A DNA stretch of 33,469 bases from a bacterium. Its GTDB lineage: Bacteria > Bdellovibrionota_B > Oligoflexia > Silvanigrellales > Silvanigrellaceae. The DNA is taken from NCBI GenBank assembly GCA_009918675.1, contig RGDM01000032.1:1-33469 (forward strand), read 5' to 3'. The translations under genes were made by a program, and so were the position numbers. Shown piece after piece: positions 1 to 7,417 of the stretch (positions within the stretch are counted from its first letter, which is position 1; every line of letters starts with the position of its first letter). The notes below the pieces were generated by a model, which saw nothing but the letters and a program-made list of their open reading frames with translations, had not been told where the DNA came from and did no database searches.

Positions 1-222
1 CGCAAGTGGTTCGCCTTTCTCGTAGGGAACACCCTTAAGCTTCAGTGTTCCAACAATCTCCTGGCGAGCAAATATTGGCTCTTCTGCTTTACGGGGTGGC
101 GGTGGAGGAGGTGCGCTGTTTTCACCCGCGTTGGGTGAAGGAATCACACCAAAAGTGAGTTTAACTGGGCCGCGTGGAGGCTTCGGCCGATAATTTGAAC
201 CTCTATTGTTGCGATACTGCAT
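1..222 (-). CDS. 5' part of an unknown protein, cut by the left edge
   Basis: An open minus-strand frame runs from an ATG at 222 to the window edge without a stop (74 codons). The visible protein begins MQYRNNRGSNYRPKPPRGPV and contains a run of six prolines at about residues 38-43. It then changes to a more ordinary mixed sequence (ARQEIVGTLKLKGVPYEKGE) that could be the start of a folded domain. The N-terminus is basic and proline-rich, so it is probably disordered. A weak AGGG ribosome-binding-like sequence sits 5-8 nt before the ATG. The gene is divergent from the FAH-family gene at 381. I do not recognise the family, and the rest of the gene lies outside the window. Confidence 0.6.
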   Translation of the reverse strand, partial: MQYRNNRGSNYRPKPPRGPVKLTFGVIPSPNAGENSAPPPPPPRKAEEPIFARQEIVGTLKLKGVPYEKGEPLA

Positions 223-274
223 GTAAACACCCTGGCGATGAACTCAAATGACGCAGATACGGTGGTCGCATTTC

Positions 275-292
275 CGTTGAAAACTTTCAACG
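275..292. promoter_or_regulatory. Perfect 8-bp dyad in a divergent promoter region
   Basis: CGTTGAAA, two bases, then TTTCAACG form an 18-nt inverted repeat. It sits between the divergent starts at 222 (-) and 381 (+), where promoters for both genes must lie. Its size suits a dimeric repressor operator. It could also be a short hairpin, but no T-tract follows. No regulator gene is adjacent, so the binding protein is unknown. Confidence 0.4.
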
Positions 293-380
293 CCAATGTG
301 GCGAGATGTCAGAGATGTCGACTGGACAAGAGTGCGAGGCACTCCTAAAGTGGGCGCCGCGACGACCCTGGAGGCCTCAC

Positions 381-1016
381 ATGGATAAAATTCTCTGCGT
401 TGGTAAGAATTATGCGGATCATGCCGCCGAATTGGGCGACATCCACCCTGAAAAACCGGTGCTCTTTATCAAGCCACCGAGCGTTCTGAGGCAAGCAGAT
501 GCAAATGGGGAAACTCTCAACCTGAGTCTGCCGTCACATTCCCAGCAAATTCATCATGAAGTTGAGCTTGTTTTTCGTATCGACCGCAATGGCTACAAGA
601 TGTCCGTTGAAGAAGCGCAAACAGCTCTTGGAGGAGTTACGGTTGGCCTCGACATGACCCTCCGCGACCTGCAAGGTGAAGCGAAAAAGAAGGGCACTCC
701 GTGGACAACGGGTAAGGTGTTCATTGACTCCGCTGTGATTGGCCCTTGGCTCCCCTGCAGCGAACTTCCGGGGCTGCTTGAAACCCCCTTTTCGCTATCA
801 ATAAACGGCTCGCTCAGACAACGCGCGACAGGCAAACAAATGAGCCACTCACCTGCGGAATGTCTCGCTTACGCGTCACAGTTCTTTCCAATTCGCGCAG
901 GAGATGTTCTGTTTACCGGAACCCCTGTGGGTGTCGCGGAAGTGAAGGTTGGCGATGTCGGTGAGCTTAATTTTGCTTCAATAAACTATCGAGTTACTTG
1001 GCAAAAGGTGGTATAA
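381..1016 (+). CDS. Fumarylacetoacetate hydrolase family protein (acylpyruvase/YcgM-like)
   Basis: A 211-residue single-domain FAH-family hydrolase or decarboxylase. The sequence opens with MDKILCVGKNYADHAAELG, the standard N-terminus of the YcgM/FAHD1 branch. The metal site is visible as HHEVEL (E60, E62) and GLDMTLRDLQ (D91), followed by KKKGTPWTTGKVFIDSAVIGP and the C-terminal FTGTPVGVAEV motif. Family members bind Mg2+ or Mn2+ and cleave or decarboxylate acylpyruvates or oxaloacetate. The substrate cannot be read from sequence. The frame is open upstream to 306, but the ATG at 381 is chosen because GGAGG precedes it by 6 nt and homology begins exactly there. The 3' end overlaps the convergent adenosyltransferase gene by 23 bp. 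The HPPD of tyrosine catabolism is 28 kb away, so the two do not form a local pathway cluster. Confidence 0.85.
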   Translation: MDKILCVGKNYADHAAELGDIHPEKPVLFIKPPSVLRQADANGETLNLSLPSHSQQIHHEVELVFRIDRNGYKMSVEEAQTALGGVTVGLDMTLRDLQGEAKKKGTPWTTGKVFIDSAVIGPWLPCSELPGLLETPFSLSINGSLRQRATGKQMSHSPAECLAYASQFFPIRAGDVLFTGTPVGVAEVKVGDVGELNFASINYRVTWQKVV

Positions 1017-1611
1017 AATCCCGCAAGCCACCAACCTTTTTCCAGGTGACTTCAGAAGCGCCCAACTCCTTTTGCACCCAACGTGATGCAACAAAAAAGT
1101 AATCTGAGAGTCGGTTTAAAAATGGCACAGCTTGTGGGTTTATCTCAGCATTTTCCTGAAGCTGCACCGCAATTCGTTCAGCCCTACGACACACGGTGCG
1201 CGCGATGTGCAGTTCAGCATTGAGTCTCGTGCCTCCAGGCAGCACAAATTCCTTTAACGGCAACAAATCTTGTTGTAGCTCGTCGATCATTTGCTCTAAA
1301 TGAGTGATCTCTGCCTCACCAACCACAATCATATTTTCCCAGCGCGAGGCAATTGGAGTGGCCAGATCTCCACCCAAATTGAACAAATCGTTCTGAATGC
1401 ATTCAAGAGATCGATCAAAAAAACTCAATCGATCTGAATGCTGAACAAGCAACTCTGCGAGCGAGCTTCGACACAAGCCGACGATTGCATTGAGTTCATC
1501 AACGGTGCCATAAGTTTCGAGTCGCAAATCAGCTTTTGAAACCCGCGAACCATCAGCCAAACTCGTCGAGCCCTTGTCGCCGGTCTTTGTATAAACTCGC
1601 GTAATTCTCAC
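994..1611 (-). CDS. Cob(I)alamin adenosyltransferase, PduO type
   Basis: A 205-residue ATP:cob(I)alamin adenosyltransferase of the PduO/MMAB family. It forms adenosylcobalamin in the cytoplasm. Visible family features are the N-terminal ATP-binding motif TKTGDKGSTSLADGSRVSK, then the helical-bundle motifs ETYGTVDELNAIVG, FVLPGG and CRRAERIAV (the conserved arginine cluster), and NRLSDYFFVASRW near the C-terminus. Length is typical. The start is GTG at 1611, with AAGG 7 nt upstream. It lies only 9 nt after the tolB stop codon, so it is probably the last gene of the accA-cmk-tol operon. No other cobalamin gene is nearby, so the link to Tol is positional only. Its end overlaps the convergent FAH-family gene. 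Confidence 0.9.
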   Translation of the reverse strand: MRITRVYTKTGDKGSTSLADGSRVSKADLRLETYGTVDELNAIVGLCRSSLAELLVQHSDRLSFFDRSLECIQNDLFNLGGDLATPIASRWENMIVVGEAEITHLEQMIDELQQDLLPLKEFVLPGGTRLNAELHIARTVCRRAERIAVQLQENAEINPQAVPFLNRLSDYFFVASRWVQKELGASEVTWKKVGGLRDFIPPFAK

Positions 1612-1620
1612 TCCGTATCC

Positions 1621-3024
1621 TTAATCAACTGTGTCCAAAAACGGACTCCAAACCGGCATCACGACATCATGCAAAGGAATACTCAAGGGGCGAACATTCC
1701 CGCCGTCGCGGTTCATAATATAGAGCTTGTAGGTATTGGCTTTTCCGCGGCCCTTTGCAAGTCGATTTGATTGAAAAGCAATAAACCTTCCATCCGGCGA
1801 CCATGATGGTTTTTCATTGTCGCCTTGATCGAGAGTGAGACGCTCCATCTGACGACCATCCGGGTTCACCGTGAAGATATCATAACGATCGATCTCTCTG
1901 TCATATCCAGCAAAGGCTAATTTGCGTCCATCGCGCCGCCAAGATGGCGATGAGTTGTACCAACCCGCGTAGGTAATGCGCGTATCACTGTCCGAGCGTA
2001 AATCGCGTATGAAGAGATGCGGATTGCCAAATCTTCCGCTCACAAATGCAACTTTGACTCCATCTGGAGAAAATGCAGGTTCTACCTCGAGCCCGCTTCC
2101 AGAAATAAACGACTTTCGTTCGCCACCATCCATGGAATTCACTGTAAATATACTTGTCAGCCCAGAGTGACTGCCGGAAAATGCAATTTTACGTCCGTCT
2201 GGATGCCACGCCGCGCCTGAATTGTTGCCAAATCCACTGGTTAATTTCGAGGTCCGCTGAGTCAGCATATTATAAACATAAATATCTGCTTTGCCTTCGC
2301 GGAAGGAGGTATAAGTCAACTTAATTCCGTCGGGTGACCACGAAGGACTCATATTAATGGAGCCGTTGTTGGTAATTTGCCGAAGCCCTGTGCCATCAAA
2401 ATTTGAAATGAATATCTGTCGTGTTTCACCGGATTTTCTCGATCCAGCGAAGGCCAATTTTGTCGAAAAGATACCTTTCTCACCGGTTAACTTTTCTATA
2501 CATTTATCGGCAAATCTGCGCAAAACCCTATCAAGATCACCAACCTCAAAGTCTGAGTAGCGAACGCCATGCAATTGTTTGCGGCGCTTAATATCAAAAA
2601 AGCGAAGATCGAGGGTAAATTTTCCAACAACTGAACTCGGAACAAACTTTCCAAAAATAACCGCTTCAGTTTGAATAGGCGTCCATTCGTCATATTGAAT
2701 AGGCTTGGCAGCGATATTGCCCTTCGCAATGTAACTTGCCGCTGGAACAAATTCGAAAGAGTTTGTGAAAGCAAAGATATCTGACAAACGGTCTGCTGCG
2801 AATTCACGATCACTGTCTGTGACGGCCGTTCCAGGTTCAAATCCGAACACTGGAATTGCCATTTTCAGCTTTCTAATTCCCGCGCGACCAACATCAACAA
2901 ATAGCTCATTATCTGCGGGTTCGGCGGCGTAGGAAGTTGTCGGGAAAATCGTCATAGCTAAAGCAGCGACTGCTGAAGCAATGACCATCAGAAATACAAT
3001 GAATTGAAACCGATTGTTTTTCAT
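1621..3024 (-). CDS. tolB: Tol-Pal system beta-propeller protein TolB
   Basis: A 467-residue periplasmic TolB, the component that binds Pal and relays the TolQRA inner-membrane motor to the outer membrane. Residues 1 to about 33 are a signal peptide (charged MKNNR, hydrophobic core, likely cleavage after TSYA). A mixed N-terminal domain of about 170 residues follows (DRVLRRFADKCIEKLTGEKGIFSTKLAFA). The C-terminal six-bladed propeller shows the repeated PSWSPDG-type motif as PSWSPDG, AAWHPDG, PAFSPDG, PSWRRDG, PSWSPDG and PVWSP. The ATG at 3024 follows AGGAAGAG, and the TolA-like stop overlaps that ribosome-binding site, suggesting coupled translation. The usual downstream partner gene pal is absent here; the adenosyltransferase follows instead. 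Confidence 0.96.
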   Translation of the reverse strand: MKNNRFQFIVFLMVIASAVAALAMTIFPTTSYAAEPADNELFVDVGRAGIRKLKMAIPVFGFEPGTAVTDSDREFAADRLSDIFAFTNSFEFVPAASYIAKGNIAAKPIQYDEWTPIQTEAVIFGKFVPSSVVGKFTLDLRFFDIKRRKQLHGVRYSDFEVGDLDRVLRRFADKCIEKLTGEKGIFSTKLAFAGSRKSGETRQIFISNFDGTGLRQITNNGSINMSPSWSPDGIKLTYTSFREGKADIYVYNMLTQRTSKLTSGFGNNSGAAWHPDGRKIAFSGSHSGLTSIFTVNSMDGGERKSFISGSGLEVEPAFSPDGVKVAFVSGRFGNPHLFIRDLRSDSDTRITYAGWYNSSPSWRRDGRKLAFAGYDREIDRYDIFTVNPDGRQMERLTLDQGDNEKPSWSPDGRFIAFQSNRLAKGRGKANTYKLYIMNRDGGNVRPLSIPLHDVVMPVWSPFLDTVD

Positions 3025-3035
3025 GATGACTCTTC

Positions 3036-4229
3036 CTAAAAATTAATGCTTTGTGGTGAGAATTTCATTTTCATCGAAATTTTGCTGCCCATCTCTTTAG
3101 GTAAATCAGGAAAAGGCCCGGCAGACTCAAGAGCCTTCATTGCTTCTTCATCAAAGCGAGCATTGCCACTTCCGCGCACAACACGCACTCGTCCCATGAT
3201 CCGACCAAGGTTGTTGATTTCGAATCCAAGGACGACTTCCAATCTAGATTCGAAGGTCAACACATCAGGCAGGCTCCAATGTTTGCGCATGTGCATTGCT
3301 GCCGCTTGTGCATATTCATTTTTAACCTGCTGATTGATCTTTCCGGTGAGCGCTCCGGCTTGTGCCAATGCGGCGGGCGCCTTAGGAATATCGCGCCCAA
3401 GTGGAGAAATAGGGATGTCATTCGGACGCTTGAATGTGTCATTTGTAGATGGCTTTTGAACGCCGGCTCTTTCCTTCGCACCAACCGTGCGCTGCTCTTT
3501 TTCAAGCCGCTTCGCGAGTTCTTCAAGTTTGAGTTTTTTTGTTGCGGCAGGGTCCACCTGCTGCTGAACAACCGGACCCGGAGTTGGCGTTGCAACAACC
3601 TTCGGAGGTTGTGTTGCCGTTGGCACTGCAGTTGGAATCGGGGTTGCCGGTGCTGCTTGTGGTTGAGCGAGCGAATTATCAACCGGAGCCGGAGTGGCAA
3701 CATCAACCGCCAATAATTTCGGAAGTTGTGGAAGTTGCTGCGCGGTTTTGAGCGCTTCTGCATCTTGCCGCTGATCCGCGGGTTTGCCGTCCGGAAGCGC
3801 ACGAGAGAGATCCATCGACAAACCAAAGTTCACTTCAATTGGCTCGCTCAGATTCTTGTCGAAAGGGTTTCGAACTTCAGCCAACTGCACAAAACCAAAG
3901 ACAAGAGCCACCAATAATGCATGCCAGAGAATAGAAAACCCAAGCGGCCAAGGTCCCATGCCATCGTCATCGAGACCTTCAACACGCAAGCGGTGTGTGA
4001 ATGCAACTTCATCAATACGAGGTTCGGCATCGAGCATAAAACGAGCGGAAAAAGGCACATCTATCTCGGGCTGGGCCAACTCAACGGATCCGTCGGTTGC
4101 GATGCCATCAAGCTGCGGCTCTTCTGACAAACCCGCAGACTTTTGCGGCGACGTCCAGATCATCACGTCGCCATCCACCTGAGGAAAGCTCATAATAGAC
4201 GCCGTATGCTCTCGAGCGGGAATGTACAT
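3036..4229 (-). CDS. tolA: TolA/TonB-like energy-transducing protein with long N-terminal extension
   Basis: A 397-residue protein in the position of tolA, between tolR and tolB. Residues 1-95 are acidic and hydrophilic with no family I recognise. Residues 96-116 (WPLGFSILWHALLVALVFGF) are the single membrane anchor and contain the S-x3-H motif (S99, H103) that TolA and TonB use to couple to TolQR or ExbBD. A Pro/Ala/Thr/Gln-rich linker (about 165-228) and a charged helix (about 229-255) cross the periplasm. Residues about 303-397 form a TonB/TolA C-terminal fold (AAMHMRKHWSLP, EVVLGFEINNLGRI, RVVRGSGNARFDEEAMKALESA). E. coli TolA starts almost directly with the anchor, so the N-terminal domain is unusual. 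ATG 4229 lies 3 nt after the tolR stop; M13 (4193) is an alternative but would still leave about 83 residues before the membrane. Confidence 0.85.
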   Translation of the reverse strand: MYIPAREHTASIMSFPQVDGDVMIWTSPQKSAGLSEEPQLDGIATDGSVELAQPEIDVPFSARFMLDAEPRIDEVAFTHRLRVEGLDDDGMGPWPLGFSILWHALLVALVFGFVQLAEVRNPFDKNLSEPIEVNFGLSMDLSRALPDGKPADQRQDAEALKTAQQLPQLPKLLAVDVATPAPVDNSLAQPQAAPATPIPTAVPTATQPPKVVATPTPGPVVQQQVDPAATKKLKLEELAKRLEKEQRTVGAKERAGVQKPSTNDTFKRPNDIPISPLGRDIPKAPAALAQAGALTGKINQQVKNEYAQAAAMHMRKHWSLPDVLTFESRLEVVLGFEINNLGRIMGRVRVVRGSGNARFDEEAMKALESAGPFPDLPKEMGSKISMKMKFSPQSINF

Positions 4230-4232
4230 AAG

Positions 4233-4688
4233 TCAGCGCACCTTTGTTCCGTTTCCGGTGCCTTCACCCATCATACCGATCTTTTTCGCTCCAGCGGCCT
4301 GCGCTGCTGCCATTGCATCCATGACCTTCGCGTATGCAACTTCTCGGTCGGCACGGATAAAAACCGTGGGCTGCTCGTGACCAACAAGTGCTGCTTGTAT
4401 TTTTGCTGTGAGTTCATCACGTTTGAGGCTCTTTTTGCCAAGAAAAAATTCCCCTTGGCTTGAAATCGAAACAACAATCGGATCCTGACCAAGGGTTAGG
4501 GTTTTGGCTTTTGATTTTGGTAATTGAATATCGACGCCCGACACTGCAAACGGTGCTGTAACCATAAAAATAATCAGCAGAACCAGCATAACATCAACAA
4601 AAGGTGTAATATTAATGTCTGCAAGCATTGTGCTGCGACCTAGTACGCTTGTTTCGCCCGCCTCACCGTCACTGGTCTTCATATCCAT
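4233..4688 (-). CDS. tolR: Biopolymer transport protein TolR (ExbD family)
   Basis: A 151-residue inner-membrane protein. A short cytoplasmic N-terminus leads into ADINITPFVDVMLVLLIIFMV, the single membrane helix carrying the protonatable aspartate (D32) that is essential for proton-motive-force use in ExbD/TolR. The periplasmic domain follows (DIQLPKSKAKTLT, VFIRADREVAYAKVMDAMAAAQAAGAKKIGM). It works with TolQ as the stator of the Tol motor. The start ATG at 4688 has AGGAGG about 6 nt upstream. It lies 42 nt downstream of tolQ and 3 nt upstream of the tolA-like gene, so these three are clearly one transcript. ExbD of a TonB system is formally possible, but tolB downstream makes TolR the better name. 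Confidence 0.94.
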   Translation of the reverse strand: MDMKTSDGEAGETSVLGRSTMLADINITPFVDVMLVLLIIFMVTAPFAVSGVDIQLPKSKAKTLTLGQDPIVVSISSQGEFFLGKKSLKRDELTAKIQAALVGHEQPTVFIRADREVAYAKVMDAMAAAQAAGAKKIGMMGEGTGNGTKVR

Positions 4689-4730
4689 GACATCCTCCTC
4701 AGACCTCAGAACTCTTTGATGATAGCGAAC

Positions 4731-5498
4731 TTAGGCTTCCGCAATTGACGAAAGCACCGAGCCTGATGGAGCGTGCGCCGCTGGTTGATCACCCGCGCGA
4801 CCCAAATTGAAATGACGCTCTAGAATATTGAGAAAGTCGGTTGAAAAACCTTCTAGGATAAGCACTTGTTGACGCGCTTTACCATTAAAAAAGTTGAAGG
4901 CGATCACCGCGGGAATTGCGGCAGCCAATCCGAGTGCAGTTGCAACAAGCGCCTCGGAAATACCTGGCGCGACAGCTGCAAGACTCGAAGAACCGGTTTG
5001 TCCGATATCATGAAACGCACGAATGATACCCACCACGGTTCCAAACAGGCCGATAAACGGGCAGGCCGATGCGGAAACTGCGAGAAAGGTCATGTTACGC
5101 GAAAGTTGCACTTCTTCGAGCTGACGCGCTTTACCAAGGGCGCGACGAACGGTGTCAATTGACAAAGGAGCGGTTGAAGACAAACCCCGCTTTTCTCGGA
5201 CCTGAAGAACTCGCACCATTTCATTATAACCGGAGCGAAAAACTTCACGCGCTGGGCTATAATCAAGATCTTTGAGTTTACCATTCAAATCGGAAAGGCT
5301 CTTTGAGTCCCAGAACTCCTGCATAAAATCATCTGACATGTTTTGCAGATGTCTCAGTGCTCTCCAGCGCTCGAAAATCACCGCCCAGGTTGCGATCGAA
5401 AGAAGAATCAACAGTCCGAGAATCGCTACACCGACAGGTCCACCATTGGTAAAGATTGATAGCCAATTCATGGTCTCAAGATTGGTTTGGTCGCCCAT
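4731..5498 (-). CDS. tolQ: Tol-Pal system proton channel subunit TolQ (MotA/TolQ/ExbB family)
   Basis: A 255-residue three-helix inner-membrane protein. The first membrane segment is at about 17-40 (GGPVGVAILGLLILLSIATWAVIFERW). The typical cytoplasmic loop follows with the ARQLEEVQLSRNMTFLAVSASACPFIGLFGTVVGIIRAF signature covering the second segment, then APGISEALVATALGLAAAIPAVIAFNFF as the third. This is the conserved MotA_ExbB domain. With TolR it forms the proton-driven complex that energises TolA. ATG 5498 is preceded by GAGGAG with good spacing. It follows cmk by 36 nt on the same strand, so accA and cmk probably share its transcript. Confidence 0.95.
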   Translation of the reverse strand: MGDQTNLETMNWLSIFTNGGPVGVAILGLLILLSIATWAVIFERWRALRHLQNMSDDFMQEFWDSKSLSDLNGKLKDLDYSPAREVFRSGYNEMVRVLQVREKRGLSSTAPLSIDTVRRALGKARQLEEVQLSRNMTFLAVSASACPFIGLFGTVVGIIRAFHDIGQTGSSSLAAVAPGISEALVATALGLAAAIPAVIAFNFFNGKARQQVLILEGFSTDFLNILERHFNLGRAGDQPAAHAPSGSVLSSIAEA

Positions 5499-5534
5499 AG
5501 GTGCTCCTCACACTTCATACAATTCGTTTTTCGG

Positions 5535-6254
5535 TTAGGACTCCTCCTGTCCTGGCACCAATCCACGCTCTACGCACAGCCTCAAAATGGCGCGCACAAC
5601 AGCATTGGGCTCAAGTTCGGTCGAGTCCAAAAGAACAGCATCGTCGGCTGGTCGCATCGGTGCAACCAGTCGATTGGCATCACGCGCATCACGCTCGTGA
5701 ATCTCCCGAATGAGTTCATCCAAACTCGGCTCCTGGTTTTGAGACCGAAGTTCGTCCATCCGGCGCTGAGCTCGTTGCTCGGGAGAAGCTGTTAGGAATA
5801 TTTTGAGCGGTGCGTCGGGAAATACAACTGTCCCCATGTCACGACCGTCCACAACAGCCCCATTGCAATCTAAAACAACCTTACGTTGAACAGGGAGTAG
5901 CCGACGGCGAACGAGCTCATCTTGTGCCACTAAACTCGCTTGTTCCGAGATAAATGGCGTTCTAATCTCGTGCGTGATCTCTCGCTCACCCAGAAAAACT
6001 CGGCCACTGCGAGGATCTTGACGGTAGCGCTCCGACAAAAAAGCGACGAATCGTTCGATGGATCCTCGATCTTGAACACCAGTCCCTGCCTCAAAAAGCA
6101 TCAAAGCGAGGGTTCGATAAATGGCGCCAGTCGTGACGTAAATCCATCCCAACTTATGAGCCAACATTCGCGAGACCGTGCTTTTACCTGAACCAGCAGG
6201 GCCATCAATCGTGACGACTTTTACCGATTCCTCATTGGCAGGAAAAGCAGTCAT
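5535..6254 (-). CDS. cmk: Cytidylate kinase
   Basis: A 239-residue (d)CMP kinase that phosphorylates CMP and dCMP with ATP in pyrimidine nucleotide synthesis. The P-loop is IDGPAGSGKST (about 17-27), followed by the conserved GAIYRTLAL CMP-binding region. Further motifs are VVDGRDMGTVVFPDAPLKIFLTAS, the lid-like EQRAQRR and ERDARDANRLVAPMRPADDAVLLDST. The frame is open further upstream to 6317, but the ATG at 6254 places the family N-terminus correctly. It also overlaps the accA stop in the sequence ATGA, indicating translational coupling. The 3' neighbour is tolQ. Confidence 0.95.
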   Translation of the reverse strand: MTAFPANEESVKVVTIDGPAGSGKSTVSRMLAHKLGWIYVTTGAIYRTLALMLFEAGTGVQDRGSIERFVAFLSERYRQDPRSGRVFLGEREITHEIRTPFISEQASLVAQDELVRRRLLPVQRKVVLDCNGAVVDGRDMGTVVFPDAPLKIFLTASPEQRAQRRMDELRSQNQEPSLDELIREIHERDARDANRLVAPMRPADDAVLLDSTELEPNAVVRAILRLCVERGLVPGQEES

Positions 6255-7330
6255 GGCGAGGTGTGCTCTCCCACAAATCCAGGCAAACGAGTGAGTTGTT
6301 CCCAGCTTTGCGTCCACGCAGAGACCGGTGCGACATCTGTTCGAAAGGGAGAAACAGGCTCACGGGCTTCAACTTGTCCCATCGCCGCAAACTTTTGGTG
6401 TCGCTGTTTTTTGAGTTGTTCTGAGGTTAATTTTCCAAGCTCTAAGAGGTGGCGCTCGAGAGTGTCTCCCAGGGTCGCAATGGCCTCAGCTGGTTTCCAA
6501 TGTGCGCCACCCAATGGCTCGGGAATCACTTCGTCCACAACACCTAACTTCTGGGCGTGGTCGGCGGTCACACCTAAAGCCGCAGCTGCACGGTCGGCCT
6601 GTCCACCGTCTTTCCAGAGAATAGACGCACATCCCTCAGGAGAAATCACACTGTAAGTGCTGTACTGAAGCATGAGAACTCGGTTTCCAACACCAATGGC
6701 CAGAGCACCACCACTGCCGCCTTCACCAACCACCACCGAGATGATTGGCACACCCAACTTGAACATCACCATGATATTTTTCGCAATCGCTTCGCTTTGT
6801 CCGCGCTCTTCTGCGTCGATTCCCGGGTAGGCTCCTGGGGTATCGATAAAAGTAACAATGGGAAGCTTGAAGCGTTCAGCCATGCTCATCAAACGCAGCG
6901 CCTTACGATAACCCTCAGGGCGAGGCATACCAAAATTGCGCTTCATGTTTTCCTTGGTGCCACGGCCTTTTTGATGGCCAACAAAAACAACCCGATGCCC
7001 ACGAAAGGTTCCAAGACCCCCAACAATTGAGGCATCGTCCATAAAATTTCGGTCGCCCTGAAGCTCAATAAAGTCATCACAAAGCTGATGAACGATATCC
7101 AAAGTATAGGGGCGGTGCGGATGTCGACTCAGCTGCGTGATTTCGTAGGGAGTCAGATTCGAGAAAATCTGCTTTGCCAAAATTTCAAATTGCTCCTCCA
7201 AGGTGGCAATCTCACTTTGGAGCTCTTTTTCATTCTTTCCCGTGAGATGAGACTGACGCGCCTGTGCCCGCAGCTCAACAATTCGCTTGCTGAGCTCTAA
7301 TAAGGGGCGCTCGAGGGGCAAAACCTCCAT
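6251..7330 (-). CDS. accA: Acetyl-CoA carboxylase carboxyltransferase subunit alpha
   Basis: A 359-residue alpha subunit of the carboxyltransferase that makes malonyl-CoA for fatty-acid synthesis. The N-terminal coiled-coil region ELSKRIVELRAQARQ is followed by the AccA core: HPHRPYTLDIVHQLCDDFIELQGDR, PRPEGYRKALRLM, PIVTFIDTPGAYPG, the oxyanion-type GEGGSGGALAIG and YSVISPEGCASILWKD. It is about 40 residues longer than E. coli AccA, with a C-terminal extension after the helix LERHLLELGKLTSEQLKKQR. The ATG at 7330 follows GAGG. It appears to be the first gene of the accA-cmk-tol operon and is divergent from citrate synthase across 87 bp. Confidence 0.96.
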   Translation of the reverse strand: MEVLPLERPLLELSKRIVELRAQARQSHLTGKNEKELQSEIATLEEQFEILAKQIFSNLTPYEITQLSRHPHRPYTLDIVHQLCDDFIELQGDRNFMDDASIVGGLGTFRGHRVVFVGHQKGRGTKENMKRNFGMPRPEGYRKALRLMSMAERFKLPIVTFIDTPGAYPGIDAEERGQSEAIAKNIMVMFKLGVPIISVVVGEGGSGGALAIGVGNRVLMLQYSTYSVISPEGCASILWKDGGQADRAAAALGVTADHAQKLGVVDEVIPEPLGGAHWKPAEAIATLGDTLERHLLELGKLTSEQLKKQRHQKFAAMGQVEAREPVSPFRTDVAPVSAWTQSWEQLTRLPGFVGEHTSP

Positions 7331-7417
7331 GACACTGTCCTCACTTTGAAATGTTTCTCAGTTGACGTGACGACGTGGTAACAAATCAGGGCAGGGTGGT
7401 CAAAAAAGGGAGGCAGA

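Noticed and set aside
306..380. 25-residue N-terminal extension of the FAH-family protein from an upstream ATG
   Set aside because: The extension has no family similarity, while ATG 381 has GGAGG at the right distance and begins the conserved domain.
2496..2840. 114-codon minus-strand frame within tolB
   Set aside because: Frame-shifted shadow of tolB, which is continuous through the whole region.
7362..7384. TTGACG as the -35 of a citrate synthase promoter
   Set aside because: No acceptable -10 lies 16-18 bp downstream; the only candidate, TAACAA, is too close.
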